Source of the DNA: Pseudomonas nitroreducens
GTDB taxonomy: Bacteria; Pseudomonadota; Gammaproteobacteria; Pseudomonadales; Pseudomonadaceae
Direction of reading: 5' to 3'
Length of the DNA: 64,000 bases
Assembly: GCF_014204515.1 (NCBI RefSeq)
Contig: NZ_JACHLI010000033.1
Coordinates: forward strand, 24,054 to 88,053
Below are positions 24,364 through 32,763 of the stretch, in pieces; the stretch's first letter is position 1, and each line of letters begins with the position of its first letter. The notes under the pieces are model-generated. The model did no database searches. It saw only the letters and a list, made by a program, of their open reading frames with translations, and was not told where the DNA came from. Made by a program: the position numbers and the translations under genes.

Positions 24364-26139
24364 ATGTCTTCGATGCAGGCTTCAAGGGTGCAGGACTCTC
24401 GCCTAACAGGGCGGGTCCTGATGGGGGGTAGCGCCGAAGGGGCGCTGCTCCATGCCGACACCGGGCTGAGCTTCTGGGGAGGCGTCGAGCCTTTCACGGG
24501 CGAGGTCATCGACCGCCACCATCCGCTGTCGGGCAGCTTCCTGCCCGGTCGGGTGCTGGCGATTCCCAGCGGACGCGGCTCCTGCACCGGCAGCAGCGTG
24601 ATGCTGGAGATACTGCTCAACGGCCACGCTCCGGCAGCCCTGCTGCTGGCCGAGCCGGACGAGATCCTCACTCTGGGTGTACTGGTGGCGCAGGCGTTGT
24701 TCGGCCGCTCCATCCCGGTGCTGTGCCTGGGGCGCGAGGGCTTCGAGCAGTTGTCCGCGGGCGGCTGGGCCCGTATCGAAGACGGTCAGGTAACACTCAC
24801 CGCCGAGCGCCCTGCCGATGGCTGGCAGGGCGTGATGGCCAGCGACGCCGGCCCGCTGCCGGAAGGCCTGGCACTGAATGCCGGCGACCATGAACTGCTC
24901 GACGGTAAACATGGCAAGGCCGCCCAGGCCGCCATGCAGATCGTCCTGCGCATGGCCGCGCTGCAAGGCGCGAAGGATTTGCTCGATGTCGCCCAGGCGC
25001 ACATCGACGGTTGCATCTATACCGGCCCCGCGAGCCTGCGCTTCGCCCGCCAGCTGGCGGACTGGGGCGGCAAGGTGAAGGTGCCGACCACCCTCAATTC
25101 CATCTCCGTGGACCATCGCCGCTGGCGCGAGCTGGGCGTCGACAAGGCCTTCGGCGAACCCGCCGCTGCGCTGGGCGATGCCTACATGGAGATGGGCGCG
25201 CAAATGAGCTACACCTGCGCGCCCTACCTGCTGGACAGCAAGCCGAGCCTCGGCGAACAGGTGGTCTGGGCCGAGTCCAACGCCGTGGTCTACGCCAACA
25301 GCGTGCTCGGCGCACGCACCCTGAAATACCCCGATTACCTCGACATCTGCATCGCCCTCACCGGCCGCGCGCCGAACGTCGGCAGCCACCGCGACGAAGG
25401 CCGGCTGGCCACGCTGCGGATCGATATCGAGCTGCCGACCGGGCACGACGAATCGATCTTCCCGCTGCTCGGCTACCACATCGGCGAGCTGTGCGGCTCG
25501 CGCATCCCGGTGGTCGACGGCCTGCAGTCGCTGGCGCCGGACAGCGATGCGCTGAAAGCCTTCGGCGCGGCCTTCGCCACCACCTCCGCCGCCCCGATGT
25601 TCCACATCGCCGGCGTCACCCCGGAAGCGCCGGACGCCGCTACTGCACTCGGTAACAAGGCGCCGCTGCAGCACCTGCGCGTTACCCCGGCGGACCTGAT
25701 CGCCTCCTGGCGCGAGCTGGACCACGCCAGCGAGCCGACCGTGCAACTGGTATCGCTGGGCAACCCGCACTTCTCCGCCAGCGAATGTGCAGATCTCGCC
25801 AGACTGGTCGCCGGCCGCCGCAAGCATCCGGGCGTCGCGCTGGTCATCGCCCTCGGCCGCGCCGTGCAGGAAAAGGCCCGCGCCGCCGGCGACGTGAAGG
25901 TTCTGGAAGACTTCGGCGCGCAACTGCTCAACGACACCTGCTGGTGCATGATCGGCGAGCCGGTGATTCCGCCGGCCTGCACCACGCTGATGACCAATTC
26001 GGCGAAGTACGCGCACTACGGTCCGGGCCTGGCCGGCCGCCAGGTGCATTTCGGCAGTCTGGCCGCGTGCGTCGAGGCGGCCTGCAGCGGGCGCGGCGAC
26101 GGCGGTGTGCCGCACTGGCTGAGCGAGGGGGTGCGCTGA
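24364..26139 (+). CDS. lhpI: Aconitase X-type cis-3-hydroxy-L-proline dehydratase (fused small and large domains)
   Basis: AcnX enzymes of this bacterial type dehydrate cis-3-hydroxy-L-proline to 1-pyrroline-2-carboxylate. The 591-residue product fuses the small AcnX domain (about 15-135: GRVLAIPSGRGSCTGSSVML) to the large one (about 165-580: HIDGCIYTGPASLRFA, MGAQMSYTCAPYLL, GRAPNVGSHRDEGR, LNDTCWCMIGEPVIPP). The cysteines in SYTCAP and NDTCWC are the expected iron-sulfur or metal ligands. It lies 13 bp after the receptor gene and overlaps the first permease by one base (TGATG), so the enzyme is made together with its transporter. Archaeal AcnX relatives act on mevalonate 5-phosphate, but the context here favours hydroxyproline. 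Confidence 0.86.
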   Translation: MSSMQASRVQDSRLTGRVLMGGSAEGALLHADTGLSFWGGVEPFTGEVIDRHHPLSGSFLPGRVLAIPSGRGSCTGSSVMLEILLNGHAPAALLLAEPDEILTLGVLVAQALFGRSIPVLCLGREGFEQLSAGGWARIEDGQVTLTAERPADGWQGVMASDAGPLPEGLALNAGDHELLDGKHGKAAQAAMQIVLRMAALQGAKDLLDVAQAHIDGCIYTGPASLRFARQLADWGGKVKVPTTLNSISVDHRRWRELGVDKAFGEPAAALGDAYMEMGAQMSYTCAPYLLDSKPSLGEQVVWAESNAVVYANSVLGARTLKYPDYLDICIALTGRAPNVGSHRDEGRLATLRIDIELPTGHDESIFPLLGYHIGELCGSRIPVVDGLQSLAPDSDALKAFGAAFATTSAAPMFHIAGVTPEAPDAATALGNKAPLQHLRVTPADLIASWRELDHASEPTVQLVSLGNPHFSASECADLARLVAGRRKHPGVALVIALGRAVQEKARAAGDVKVLEDFGAQLLNDTCWCMIGEPVIPPACTTLMTNSAKYAHYGPGLAGRQVHFGSLAACVEAACSGRGDGGVPHWLSEGVR

Positions 26140-26804
26140 TGTTCAACTACAGCTTCCACTGGCGCTCCGCGTTCAAGGCCCTGCCGGACATGCTCGGCGG
26201 CGCCTGGGTGACCCTGGAAACCGCCGCGCTGTCGATGATCCTCGGCGTGCTCATTGCGCTGTTGCTGACCGTCATGCGGCAGATGAAGAACCCGTTGCTC
26301 AAGGGCTTCGCCGACACCTGGGTGTCGATTGCACGCAACACCCCATCGCTGTTCCAGATCTACATCCTCTACTTCGGCCTGGGCTCCTTCGGCCTGCACG
26401 TCAGCTCCTGGGTGGCGCTGCTGGCGGGGATCACCTTCAACAACGCCGGCTACCTGGCGGAGAACTTCCGCGGCGGGCTCAAGGCCGTGCCGGACACCCA
26501 GATGCGCGCCGCGCGCTCGCTGGGCATGAGCGCCTTCCAGGCGTACCGGATGATCATCGTTCCGCAGCTGCTGCGCATCGTCTATTACCCGCTGACGAAC
26601 CAGATGGTCTGGGCGGTGCTGATGACCTCGCTGGGCGTGGTGGTGGGCCTGAACAACGACCTCACCGGCGTGACCCAGGACTTCAACGTGCGCACCTTCC
26701 GCACCTTCGAGTACTTCGCCCTCGCGGCGGTCCTCTACTACATCATCGCCAAGGTCATCGTGGCGGTCGCCCGCCTGCTGAGCTGGCGGCTGTTCCGCTA
26801 CTAG
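26139..26804 (+). CDS. Amino-acid ABC transporter permease (first)
   Basis: This is an inner-membrane permease of the HisM/GlnP class. I start at ATG 26139, overlapping the preceding stop; the long upstream opening is out of frame with the real dehydratase gene. The 221-residue product has about five membrane helices (first LETAALSMILGVLIALLLTV) and the EAA-type loop (FRGGLKAVPDTQMRAARSLGMSAFQAYRMIIVPQ region) that contacts the ATPase. It pairs with the second permease 11 bp downstream to form the heterodimeric channel. Confidence 0.9.
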   Translation: MFNYSFHWRSAFKALPDMLGGAWVTLETAALSMILGVLIALLLTVMRQMKNPLLKGFADTWVSIARNTPSLFQIYILYFGLGSFGLHVSSWVALLAGITFNNAGYLAENFRGGLKAVPDTQMRAARSLGMSAFQAYRMIIVPQLLRIVYYPLTNQMVWAVLMTSLGVVVGLNNDLTGVTQDFNVRTFRTFEYFALAAVLYYIIAKVIVAVARLLSWRLFRY

Positions 26805-26815
26805 GAGAAGCACGC

Positions 26816-27466
26816 ATGTTTTCCACGAGCTTCACCGTCAACGACCTGATGTTCCTGCTGCAAGGGGCCTGGGTCACCATCAAGCTGACCGTCGGCGCCA
26901 TGCTCATCGGCACCCTCGCCGGCATCGTGCTGGGCTGGCTGCGCGCCGCCCTGCCACGGGCGACGATGCCGGTCGGCTGGTTCCTCGACATCTTCCGCAG
27001 CGTGCCGCTGCTGATCCAGTTCGTGCTGTTCAACTCGCTGAAAAGCATCGTCGGCCTGAACTGGAGCGCCTTCACCGTCGGCTGCCTGGTACTGGGCGTG
27101 TACGCGGCGGCGTTCTGCACCGAGATCATCCGCAGCGGCATCCTCGCGGTGGGCCCGAACATCCGCCGCGCCAGCCGCTCGCTGGGCCTGACCTACTGGC
27201 AGGACCTGCGCTACATCGTGCTGCCGCTGGCCGCGCGAGTGGCCTTCCCCGGCTGGCTGAACCTGGTGCTGGGGGTGATGAAGGACACCGCGCTGGTCAT
27301 GTGGATCGGCATCGTCGAACTGCTCCGCGCCTCGCAGACCATCGTGACGCGCATCCAGGAACCCCTGCTGGTGCTGTGCGTCGCCGGGGTCATCTATTAC
27401 CTCATGAGTTGGGTCGTGGCGCGCCTCGGTGCCCGGCTGGAAAAAAGGTGGCAGGAAAATGATTGA
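26816..27466 (+). CDS. Amino-acid ABC transporter permease (second)
   Basis: The 216-residue inner-membrane protein is the second half of the channel. Helices include WVTIKLTVGAMLIGTLAGIV and FTVGCLVLGVYAAAFCTEII, and the EAA loop is seen at IRSGILAVGPNIRRASRSLG. It starts 11 bp after the first permease and overlaps the ATPase gene by 8 bp. It belongs to the same HisQ/HisM-like permease class as its neighbour but is clearly divergent in sequence, so the two are not recent duplicates. Confidence 0.9.
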   Translation: MFSTSFTVNDLMFLLQGAWVTIKLTVGAMLIGTLAGIVLGWLRAALPRATMPVGWFLDIFRSVPLLIQFVLFNSLKSIVGLNWSAFTVGCLVLGVYAAAFCTEIIRSGILAVGPNIRRASRSLGLTYWQDLRYIVLPLAARVAFPGWLNLVLGVMKDTALVMWIGIVELLRASQTIVTRIQEPLLVLCVAGVIYYLMSWVVARLGARLEKRWQEND

Positions 27467-28181
27467 AATCGACAACGTGCACAAAGCCTACGGCGATCTG
27501 GAAGTGGTCAAGGGCGTGAGCCTGACCGTGAAGAAGGGCGAAGTGGTCTCGATCATCGGCGGCTCGGGGTCGGGCAAGTCCACCCTGCTGATGTGCATCA
27601 ACGGCCTGGAGCCGATCCAGCGCGGCAAGATCCGCGTCGACGGCATCGAGGTCCACGCCAAGACCACCGACCTGAACAAGCTGCGGCAGAAGATCGGCAT
27701 CGTCTTCCAGCAGTGGAACGCCTTCCCGCACCTCACCGTGCTGGAGAACATCATGCTCGCCCCGCGCAAGGTGCTCGGCCTGTCCAAGGAGGAAGCCGAG
27801 GCGATGGCGGTCAAGCAGCTCAAGCACGTCGGCCTGGGCGACAAGCTCAAGGTGTTCCCGCAGAAGCTCTCCGGTGGGCAGCAACAGCGCATGGCGATCG
27901 CCCGCGCGCTGGCCATGTCGCCGGGCTACATGCTCTTCGACGAAGCCACCTCGGCGCTCGACCCGCAGCTGGTGGGCGAGGTGCTCGACACCATGCGCCT
28001 GCTCGCCGAAGAGGGCATGACCATGGTCCTGGTGACCCACGAGATCCGCTTCGCCCGCGACGTGTCCGACCGCGTGGCGTTCTTCCGCGACGGGCTGGTA
28101 CATGAGATCGGCTCGCCGGACCAGGTGATCGGCAATCCGCAGCGGGCGGAGACGGCGGAGTTTCTGCGGTCGGTGAATTGA
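27459..28181 (+). CDS. Amino-acid ABC transporter ATP-binding protein
   Basis: This is the cytoplasmic ATPase of the importer. I start at ATG 27459 (MIEIDNVHKAYGDLEVVKGV), 240 residues, preceded by an AGGA; a GTG 30 bp upstream is rejected because it adds a non-homologous stretch inside the permease gene. All motifs are intact: Walker A GGSGSGKST, Q-loop FQQWNAFPHL, signature LSGGQQQR, Walker B YMLFDEATSALD and the switch His in LVTHE. It closes the transporter operon; a GC-rich repeat block follows before the next gene. Confidence 0.94.
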   Translation: MIEIDNVHKAYGDLEVVKGVSLTVKKGEVVSIIGGSGSGKSTLLMCINGLEPIQRGKIRVDGIEVHAKTTDLNKLRQKIGIVFQQWNAFPHLTVLENIMLAPRKVLGLSKEEAEAMAVKQLKHVGLGDKLKVFPQKLSGGQQQRMAIARALAMSPGYMLFDEATSALDPQLVGEVLDTMRLLAEEGMTMVLVTHEIRFARDVSDRVAFFRDGLVHEIGSPDQVIGNPQRAETAEFLRSVN

Positions 28182-28190
28182 CAGACAAGA

Positions 28191-28321
28191 GCCCCTCACC
28201 CTAGCCCTCTCCCAGAGGGAGAGGGGACTGGATCGGAGCAGGTTGATGCCTTGGCGTCAGCCGGCACGGACGGCCCCCTCTCCCTTCGGAGCGGGGCGCG
28301 CAGCCAGGGCTGGGGAGAGGG
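28191..28321. repeat. CCCTCTCCC-type intergenic inverted repeats
   Basis: This stretch holds two copies of a CCCTCTCCC / GGGAGAGGG stem: around 28207-28228 (CCCTCTCCCAGAGGGAGAGG) and a diverged pair from 28273 to 28321. Related copies occur at 30481-30640, 40610-40642 and 50460-50570. They separate the transporter operon from lhpH and may end or stabilise transcripts. Confidence 0.75.
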
Positions 28322-28352
28322 AAGGCCAGCGGCACAGATTGAGGAGACAGCA

Positions 28353-29384
28353 ATGCGTTCAAGCAAGATCATCCACGTGGTCAGCTGCCATGCCGAAGGC
28401 GAGGTCGGCGATGTCATCGTCGGCGGCGTCGCCCCGCCGCCGGGGGATACCGTGTGGGCGCAGTCGCGCTTCATCGCCAGCGACAACGTGCTGCGCAACT
28501 TCGTCCTCAACGAACCGCGCGGCGGCGTGTTCCGCCACGTGAACCTGCTGGTGCCGCCGAAGGACCCGCGCGCGCAGATGGCCTGGATCATCATGGAGCC
28601 GGCCGACGTGCCGCCCATGTCCGGCTCCAACTCGCTGTGCGTCAGCACCGTGCTGCTCGACAGCGGCATCCTGCCGATGCAGGAACCGCAGACGCGCCTG
28701 ACCCTGGAAGCCCCCGGCGGGCTGATCGAGGTGGTCGCCGACTGCAAGGACGGCAAGGTGCAACGCGTGGAAGTGCGCAACCTGCCCTCCTTCGCCGACC
28801 AGCTCGACGCCTGGATCGAAGTGGAAGGCCTCGGCTCGCTGCAGGTGGATACCGCCTACGGCGGCGACAGCTTCGTACTGACCGACGCCCACAAGCTCGG
28901 CTTCACCCTGCACGCCTCGGAGGCCGCCGACCTGGTCGCCACCGGCCTGAAGATCACCCAGGCGGCGAACCAGCAACTGGGCTTCCAGCACCCGGAAAAC
29001 CGCGACTGGGCGCACATTTCCTTCTGCCAGCTGACCGCGCCGGTGGAGCGCGTCGACGGTGTGCTGCACGGCCGCAACGCGGTGGTCATCCGCCCCGGCA
29101 AGATCGACCGCTCGCCCTGCGGCACCGGCTGCTCGGCGCGCATGGCGGTGCTGCACGCCAAGGGCCAGCTGAAGGACGGCGAGCGCTTCGTCGGCCACTC
29201 GATCATCGATTCCAAGTTCCACTGCCGCATCGACGGCCTCACCAGCGTCGGCGGCAAACCAGCAATCCACCCGTGCATTTCCGGCCGTGCCTGGATCACC
29301 GGCACCCACCAGCACCTGCTCGACCCGTCCGACCCGTGGCCCGAAGGCTACCGGCTCTCGGATACCTGGCCGAACGGTTACTGA
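28353..29384 (+). CDS. lhpH: trans-3-hydroxy-L-proline dehydratase / 4-hydroxyproline epimerase (proline racemase family, Ser/Cys type)
   Basis: This is a second proline-racemase-family enzyme, 343 residues from ATG 28353. The first catalytic position is Ser90 (PPMSGSNSLC) instead of Cys, and the second is Cys256 (SPCGTGCSAR). Family members with this Ser/Cys pair are known to dehydrate trans-3-hydroxy-L-proline to 1-pyrroline-2-carboxylate, some with residual 4-hydroxyproline epimerisation. Because a Cys/Cys epimerase (16973-17917) is also present, dehydration is the likely role here. The product would be reduced to L-proline by the Ldh-family reductase at 32764-33768. It lies between the transporter operon and lhpC and has no visible TCGTATAC palindrome of its own. 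Confidence 0.85.
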   Translation: MRSSKIIHVVSCHAEGEVGDVIVGGVAPPPGDTVWAQSRFIASDNVLRNFVLNEPRGGVFRHVNLLVPPKDPRAQMAWIIMEPADVPPMSGSNSLCVSTVLLDSGILPMQEPQTRLTLEAPGGLIEVVADCKDGKVQRVEVRNLPSFADQLDAWIEVEGLGSLQVDTAYGGDSFVLTDAHKLGFTLHASEAADLVATGLKITQAANQQLGFQHPENRDWAHISFCQLTAPVERVDGVLHGRNAVVIRPGKIDRSPCGTGCSARMAVLHAKGQLKDGERFVGHSIIDSKFHCRIDGLTSVGGKPAIHPCISGRAWITGTHQHLLDPSDPWPEGYRLSDTWPNGY

Positions 29385-29462
29385 TTTCCCCTAAACGATT
29401 CCAACCCTGATTCGCCGCGTAGCGGCATCCGACGACGAAATTTCAGGTAAACCTCACTGAAC

Positions 29463-29476
29463 TTTCGTATACGAAA
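29463..29476. promoter_or_regulatory. Putative GntR operator before lhpC (perfect 14-bp palindrome)
   Basis: TTTCGTATACGAAA is a perfect palindrome 20 bp before the ATG of lhpC, overlapping the likely promoter, so a bound repressor would block transcription. The same core occurs at 23483 and, half conserved, at 15890. Confidence 0.7.
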
Positions 29477-29496
29477 TACGACAATTGGAGACAACC

Positions 29497-30414
29497 ATGA
29501 GCAAGAAGGTCAATTGGAGTGGCGTGTTCCCCGCGGTGACCACTCAGTTCAACGCCGATTTCTCGGTCAACCTGGAAGCCACCCACAAGGTGATCTCCAA
29601 CCTGGTCCGCGACGGCGTGTCGGGCCTGGTGGTGTGCGGCAGCGTCGGCGAGAACACCTCGCTGTCCATCGAGGAGAAGATGGCCGTCACCGAAGTCGCC
29701 AAGGACGCCTCCGGTGGCCGTGTGCCGGTGATCTGCGGCATCGCCGAGTTCACCAGCCACGGCGCCTCGCAGGTGGCCAAGGCGGTGCAGAAGGTCGGCG
29801 TCGACGGCATCATGGTGATGCCCGCGCTGGTCTACTCCTCCAAGCCGCATGAAACCGCCGCGCACTTCCGCAGCGTGGCCACCAGCACCGACCTGCCGGT
29901 GATGGTCTACAACAACCCGCCGATCTACAAGAACGACGTCACCCCGGACATCCTCATCTCCCTGGCCGACTGCGAGAACATCGTCTGCTTCAAGGACAGC
30001 TCCGGCGACACCCGCCGCTTCATCGACGTGCGCAACGAAGTGGGCAACCGCTTCATCCTCTTCGCCGGCCTCGACGACGTGGTTCTGGAGAGCATCGCGG
30101 TGGGCGCCGAAGGCTGGATATCCGGCATGTCCAACGTTTTCCCGCAGGAAGGCGAGACCATCTTCCGCCTGTGCAAGGCCGGCCGTTATGAAGAGGCCAT
30201 GCCGATCTACGAGTGGCTGATGCCAATCCTCCACCTCGACGCCCGCCCCGACCTGGTGCAGTGCATCAAGCTGTGCGAAGAGATCGCCGGCCGCGGCACC
30301 GCCCTCACCCGCCCGCCGCGCCTGGCGCTGCAAGGCGCTGATCGCGAGCATGTGGAGACGATCATGGCCAAGGCATTGGCGAATCGGCCGAAGCTGCCGG
30401 ATGTGGGGCTCTAA
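29497..30414 (+). CDS. lhpC: 1-pyrroline-4-hydroxy-2-carboxylate deaminase (DapA/DHDPS family)
   Basis: This is a class I aldolase-fold enzyme that deaminates and dehydrates 1-pyrroline-4-hydroxy-2-carboxylate to 2-oxoglutarate semialdehyde. The 305-residue product has the Schiff-base Lys166 (VCFKDSSG), the Tyr of VYNNPP and the loop GSVGENTSL where true DapA has GTTGE. That variant loop, together with the neighbouring epimerase, dehydrogenase and aldehyde dehydrogenase, points to the hydroxyproline deaminase rather than lysine biosynthesis. I start at ATG 29497; a TTG four codons earlier is rejected. A perfect palindromic operator lies 20 bp upstream. Confidence 0.87.
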   Translation: MSKKVNWSGVFPAVTTQFNADFSVNLEATHKVISNLVRDGVSGLVVCGSVGENTSLSIEEKMAVTEVAKDASGGRVPVICGIAEFTSHGASQVAKAVQKVGVDGIMVMPALVYSSKPHETAAHFRSVATSTDLPVMVYNNPPIYKNDVTPDILISLADCENIVCFKDSSGDTRRFIDVRNEVGNRFILFAGLDDVVLESIAVGAEGWISGMSNVFPQEGETIFRLCKAGRYEEAMPIYEWLMPILHLDARPDLVQCIKLCEEIAGRGTALTRPPRLALQGADREHVETIMAKALANRPKLPDVGL

Positions 30415-30480
30415 GTCTCAGCCAGTGAGAAGAGCGAGCGACCGTGCCTGGGGAAGCTTCATGGTTCACCGGCACGCTCG

Positions 30481-30640
30481 ACGCCCTCTCCCTAACCCTC
30501 TCCCTGAAGGGAGAGGGGACCAGTTCGGTGTGAAGAGGCAACGCGTGCTCTTCCTGATGCCATCCCCGAAGGAGAGTACGACCGCCCGAGCCACTCGGAC
30601 ACTCCCTCTCCCTTCAGGGAGAGGGCTGGGGAGAGGGGCT
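30481..30640. repeat. CCCTCTCCCTGAAGGGAGAGGG-type intergenic repeats
   Basis: A perfect stem (CCCTCTCCCT-GA-AGGGAGAGGG, near 30493-30516) and a second inverted set (30603-30637) lie between lhpC and lhpG. They belong to the same family as 28191-28321. The hairpins could act as terminators or stabilise the upstream lhpC message, so lhpG may be read from a weaker downstream promoter. Confidence 0.75.
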
Positions 30641-30678
30641 CGTCGCCACGCCGACATCCACCACCAGAGAACCCGCCC

Positions 30679-32256
30679 ATGACCGCCCAGAACTTCATCG
30701 CCGGCCAGCGCGTCGGCGCCGGCAGCGTCCGCCTGCAGAGCCTCGACGCCAGCAGCGGCGAAGCCCTGCCCCGCGAATTTCTCCAGGCCACCGAGGCCGA
30801 AGTCGACGCCGCCGCCCGCGCCGCCGAAGCCGCCTTCCCGGCTTACAACGCCCTGTCGCCGGAGCGCCGCGCGCAGTTCCTCGACGCCATCGCCACGGAG
30901 CTCGAAGCCCTCGGCGACGACTTCATCGCCACCGTCTGCCGCGAGACCGCCCTGCCCGCCGCGCGCATCCAGGGCGAGCGCGGCCGCACCGCGAACCAGA
31001 TGCGCCTGTTCGCCAAGGTCCTGCGCCGCGGCGACTTCCTCGGCGCGCGCATCGACCGCGCCCTGCCCGAGCGCCAGCCGGCGCCACGCCCGGACCTGCG
31101 CCAGTACCGCACCGGAGTCGGTCCGGTAGCCGTGTTCGGCGCCAGCAACTTCCCGCTGGCGTTCTCCACCGCCGGTGGCGACACCGCCGCCGCACTGGCC
31201 GCCGGCTGCCCGGTGGTAGTCAAGGCCCACAGCGGCCACATGGCCTCCGCCGAATTCGTTGGCGAGGCGATCACCCGCGCCGCCGAATCCACCGGCATGC
31301 CGGCCGGGGTGTTCAACATGATCTACGGCGCCGGCGTCGGCGAGCCGCTGGTCAGGCACCCGGCGATCCAGGCGGTCGGCTTCACCGGCTCGCTGAAGGG
31401 CGGTCGCGCGCTGTGCGACCTGGCCGCCGCGCGTCCGCAGCCGATCCCGGTGTTTGCCGAAATGAGCAGCATCAACCCGGTGCTGGTCCTGCCCGCCGCC
31501 CTGCAAGCGCGCGGCGAGAAAATCGCCCGCGAACTGGCGGATTCGTTGGTCCTGGGCTGCGGCCAGTTCTGCACCAACCCCGGCCTGGTGATCGGCATCG
31601 CCTCGCCCGCATTCAGCCTGTTCGTCGCCCAACTGATCGCCGAGATCGGCCAACGCCCGGCGCAGACCATGCTCAACGCCGGCACCCTGAAGAGTTACGA
31701 AAAAGGCATCGCCCGCCTGCTCACCCATCCCGCCGTGCGTCACCTCGCCGGCCAGCCGCAGGAGGGGAAGCAGGCACAGCCGCAGCTGTTCCAGGCCAAG
31801 GCCGAGTTGCTGCTGGAGGGCGAGGAGCTGTTGCAGGAAGAGGTCTTCGGGCCGACCACAATCGTCGTCGAAGTGAAGGATGAAGCCGAACTGCGCCACG
31901 CGCTGGACGGCCTGCACGGCCAGCTCACCGCCACGCTGATCGCCGAGAGCGAGGACCTGTCGCGCTTCGCCACGCTGGTGCCGGTGCTGGAGCGCAAGGC
32001 CGGGCGCCTGCTGATCAACGGCTACCCCACCGGCGTGGAAGTCTGCGACGCCATGGTCCACGGCGGCCCCTACCCGGCCACCTCCGACGCGCGCGGCACC
32101 TCGGTGGGCAGCCTGGCCATCGACCGTTTCCTGCGCCCGGTGTGCTACCAGAACTACCCGGACGCGCTGCTCCCCGACGCGCTGAAGGACGCCAACCCGC
32201 TGGGCATCGCCCGGCTGGTGGATGGCGAGACGACGCGCAGCGCAGTGACTCGCTGA
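30679..32256 (+). CDS. lhpG: 2-oxoglutarate semialdehyde dehydrogenase (aldehyde dehydrogenase family)
   Basis: The enzyme oxidises 2,5-dioxopentanoate (2-oxoglutarate semialdehyde) to 2-oxoglutarate, the last step of 4-hydroxyproline breakdown. The 525-residue product has the ALDH active site: nucleophile Cys298 (GQFCTNPG) and general base Glu261 (FAEMSSINPV), plus the coenzyme loop FTGSLKGGRAL. The FAEMSSINPV and GQFCTNPGL forms are typical of the semialdehyde dehydrogenases of sugar-acid and hydroxyproline pathways. It is followed by a strong terminator at 32308. Confidence 0.88.
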   Translation: MTAQNFIAGQRVGAGSVRLQSLDASSGEALPREFLQATEAEVDAAARAAEAAFPAYNALSPERRAQFLDAIATELEALGDDFIATVCRETALPAARIQGERGRTANQMRLFAKVLRRGDFLGARIDRALPERQPAPRPDLRQYRTGVGPVAVFGASNFPLAFSTAGGDTAAALAAGCPVVVKAHSGHMASAEFVGEAITRAAESTGMPAGVFNMIYGAGVGEPLVRHPAIQAVGFTGSLKGGRALCDLAAARPQPIPVFAEMSSINPVLVLPAALQARGEKIARELADSLVLGCGQFCTNPGLVIGIASPAFSLFVAQLIAEIGQRPAQTMLNAGTLKSYEKGIARLLTHPAVRHLAGQPQEGKQAQPQLFQAKAELLLEGEELLQEEVFGPTTIVVEVKDEAELRHALDGLHGQLTATLIAESEDLSRFATLVPVLERKAGRLLINGYPTGVEVCDAMVHGGPYPATSDARGTSVGSLAIDRFLRPVCYQNYPDALLPDALKDANPLGIARLVDGETTRSAVTR

Positions 32257-32307
32257 GGGTTCGTCGGCGCGGGAGTGAACTGTCGGCCAGTCCCGCGCCG
32301 ATGCTCG

Positions 32308-32334
32308 GCCCCGGCTTCGCGCCGGGGCTTTTTT
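32308..32334 (+). terminator. Rho-independent terminator after lhpG
   Basis: GCCCCGGC and GCCGGGGC form an 8-bp stem around TTCGC, directly followed by TTTTTT. It lies 52 bp after the lhpG stop. Confidence 0.9.
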
Positions 32335-32386
32335 ATGCGCCAGAGGTGGGTCCGCTCTGACAATCATCGCGACCTCCCGCACCCTC

Positions 32387-32751
32387 GTAGGGCGGATAAC
32401 GCGCCAGCGTTATCCGCCGCCAGTCAACGGCGGATAACCTGTTCCAGGTTATTCGCCCTACGTGCTCAGGTGGGCCCACATGCATCGGGTGAGTTTCGCG
32501 TAGGAGCGGACTCCGTCCGCGATGACTTCACCACGCGCCAGACGTCATCGCGCCGTCCCGCACCTTCGTAGGGCGCATAACGCGCCAGCGTTATCCGCCG
32601 CCAGCCAACGGCGGATAACCTGTTCCAGGTTATCCGCCCTACGTGTTCGGGTGGGCCCACATGCATCGGGTGAGTTTCGCGTAGGAGCGGACTCCGTCCG
32701 CGATGACTTCACCACGCGCCGGAATCCATCGCGGACGAAGTCCGCTCCTAC
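32387..32751. repeat. 181-bp composite REP repeat in nearly two copies, plus an inverted end unit
   Basis: Copies begin at 32387 and 32568, a period of 181 bp. Each has a hairpin pair (GTAGGGCGGATAACG or GTAGGGCGCATAACG ... GGATAACCTGTTCCAGG ... GCCCTACGTG), a spacer (GTGGGCCCACATGCATCGGG) and the element GTAGGAGCGGACTCCGTCCG. A reverse copy of that element closes the block at 32728-32751. It fills the gap between convergent lhpG and the reductase gene. Confidence 0.88.
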
Positions 32752-32763
32752 CAGGACGCAGCG

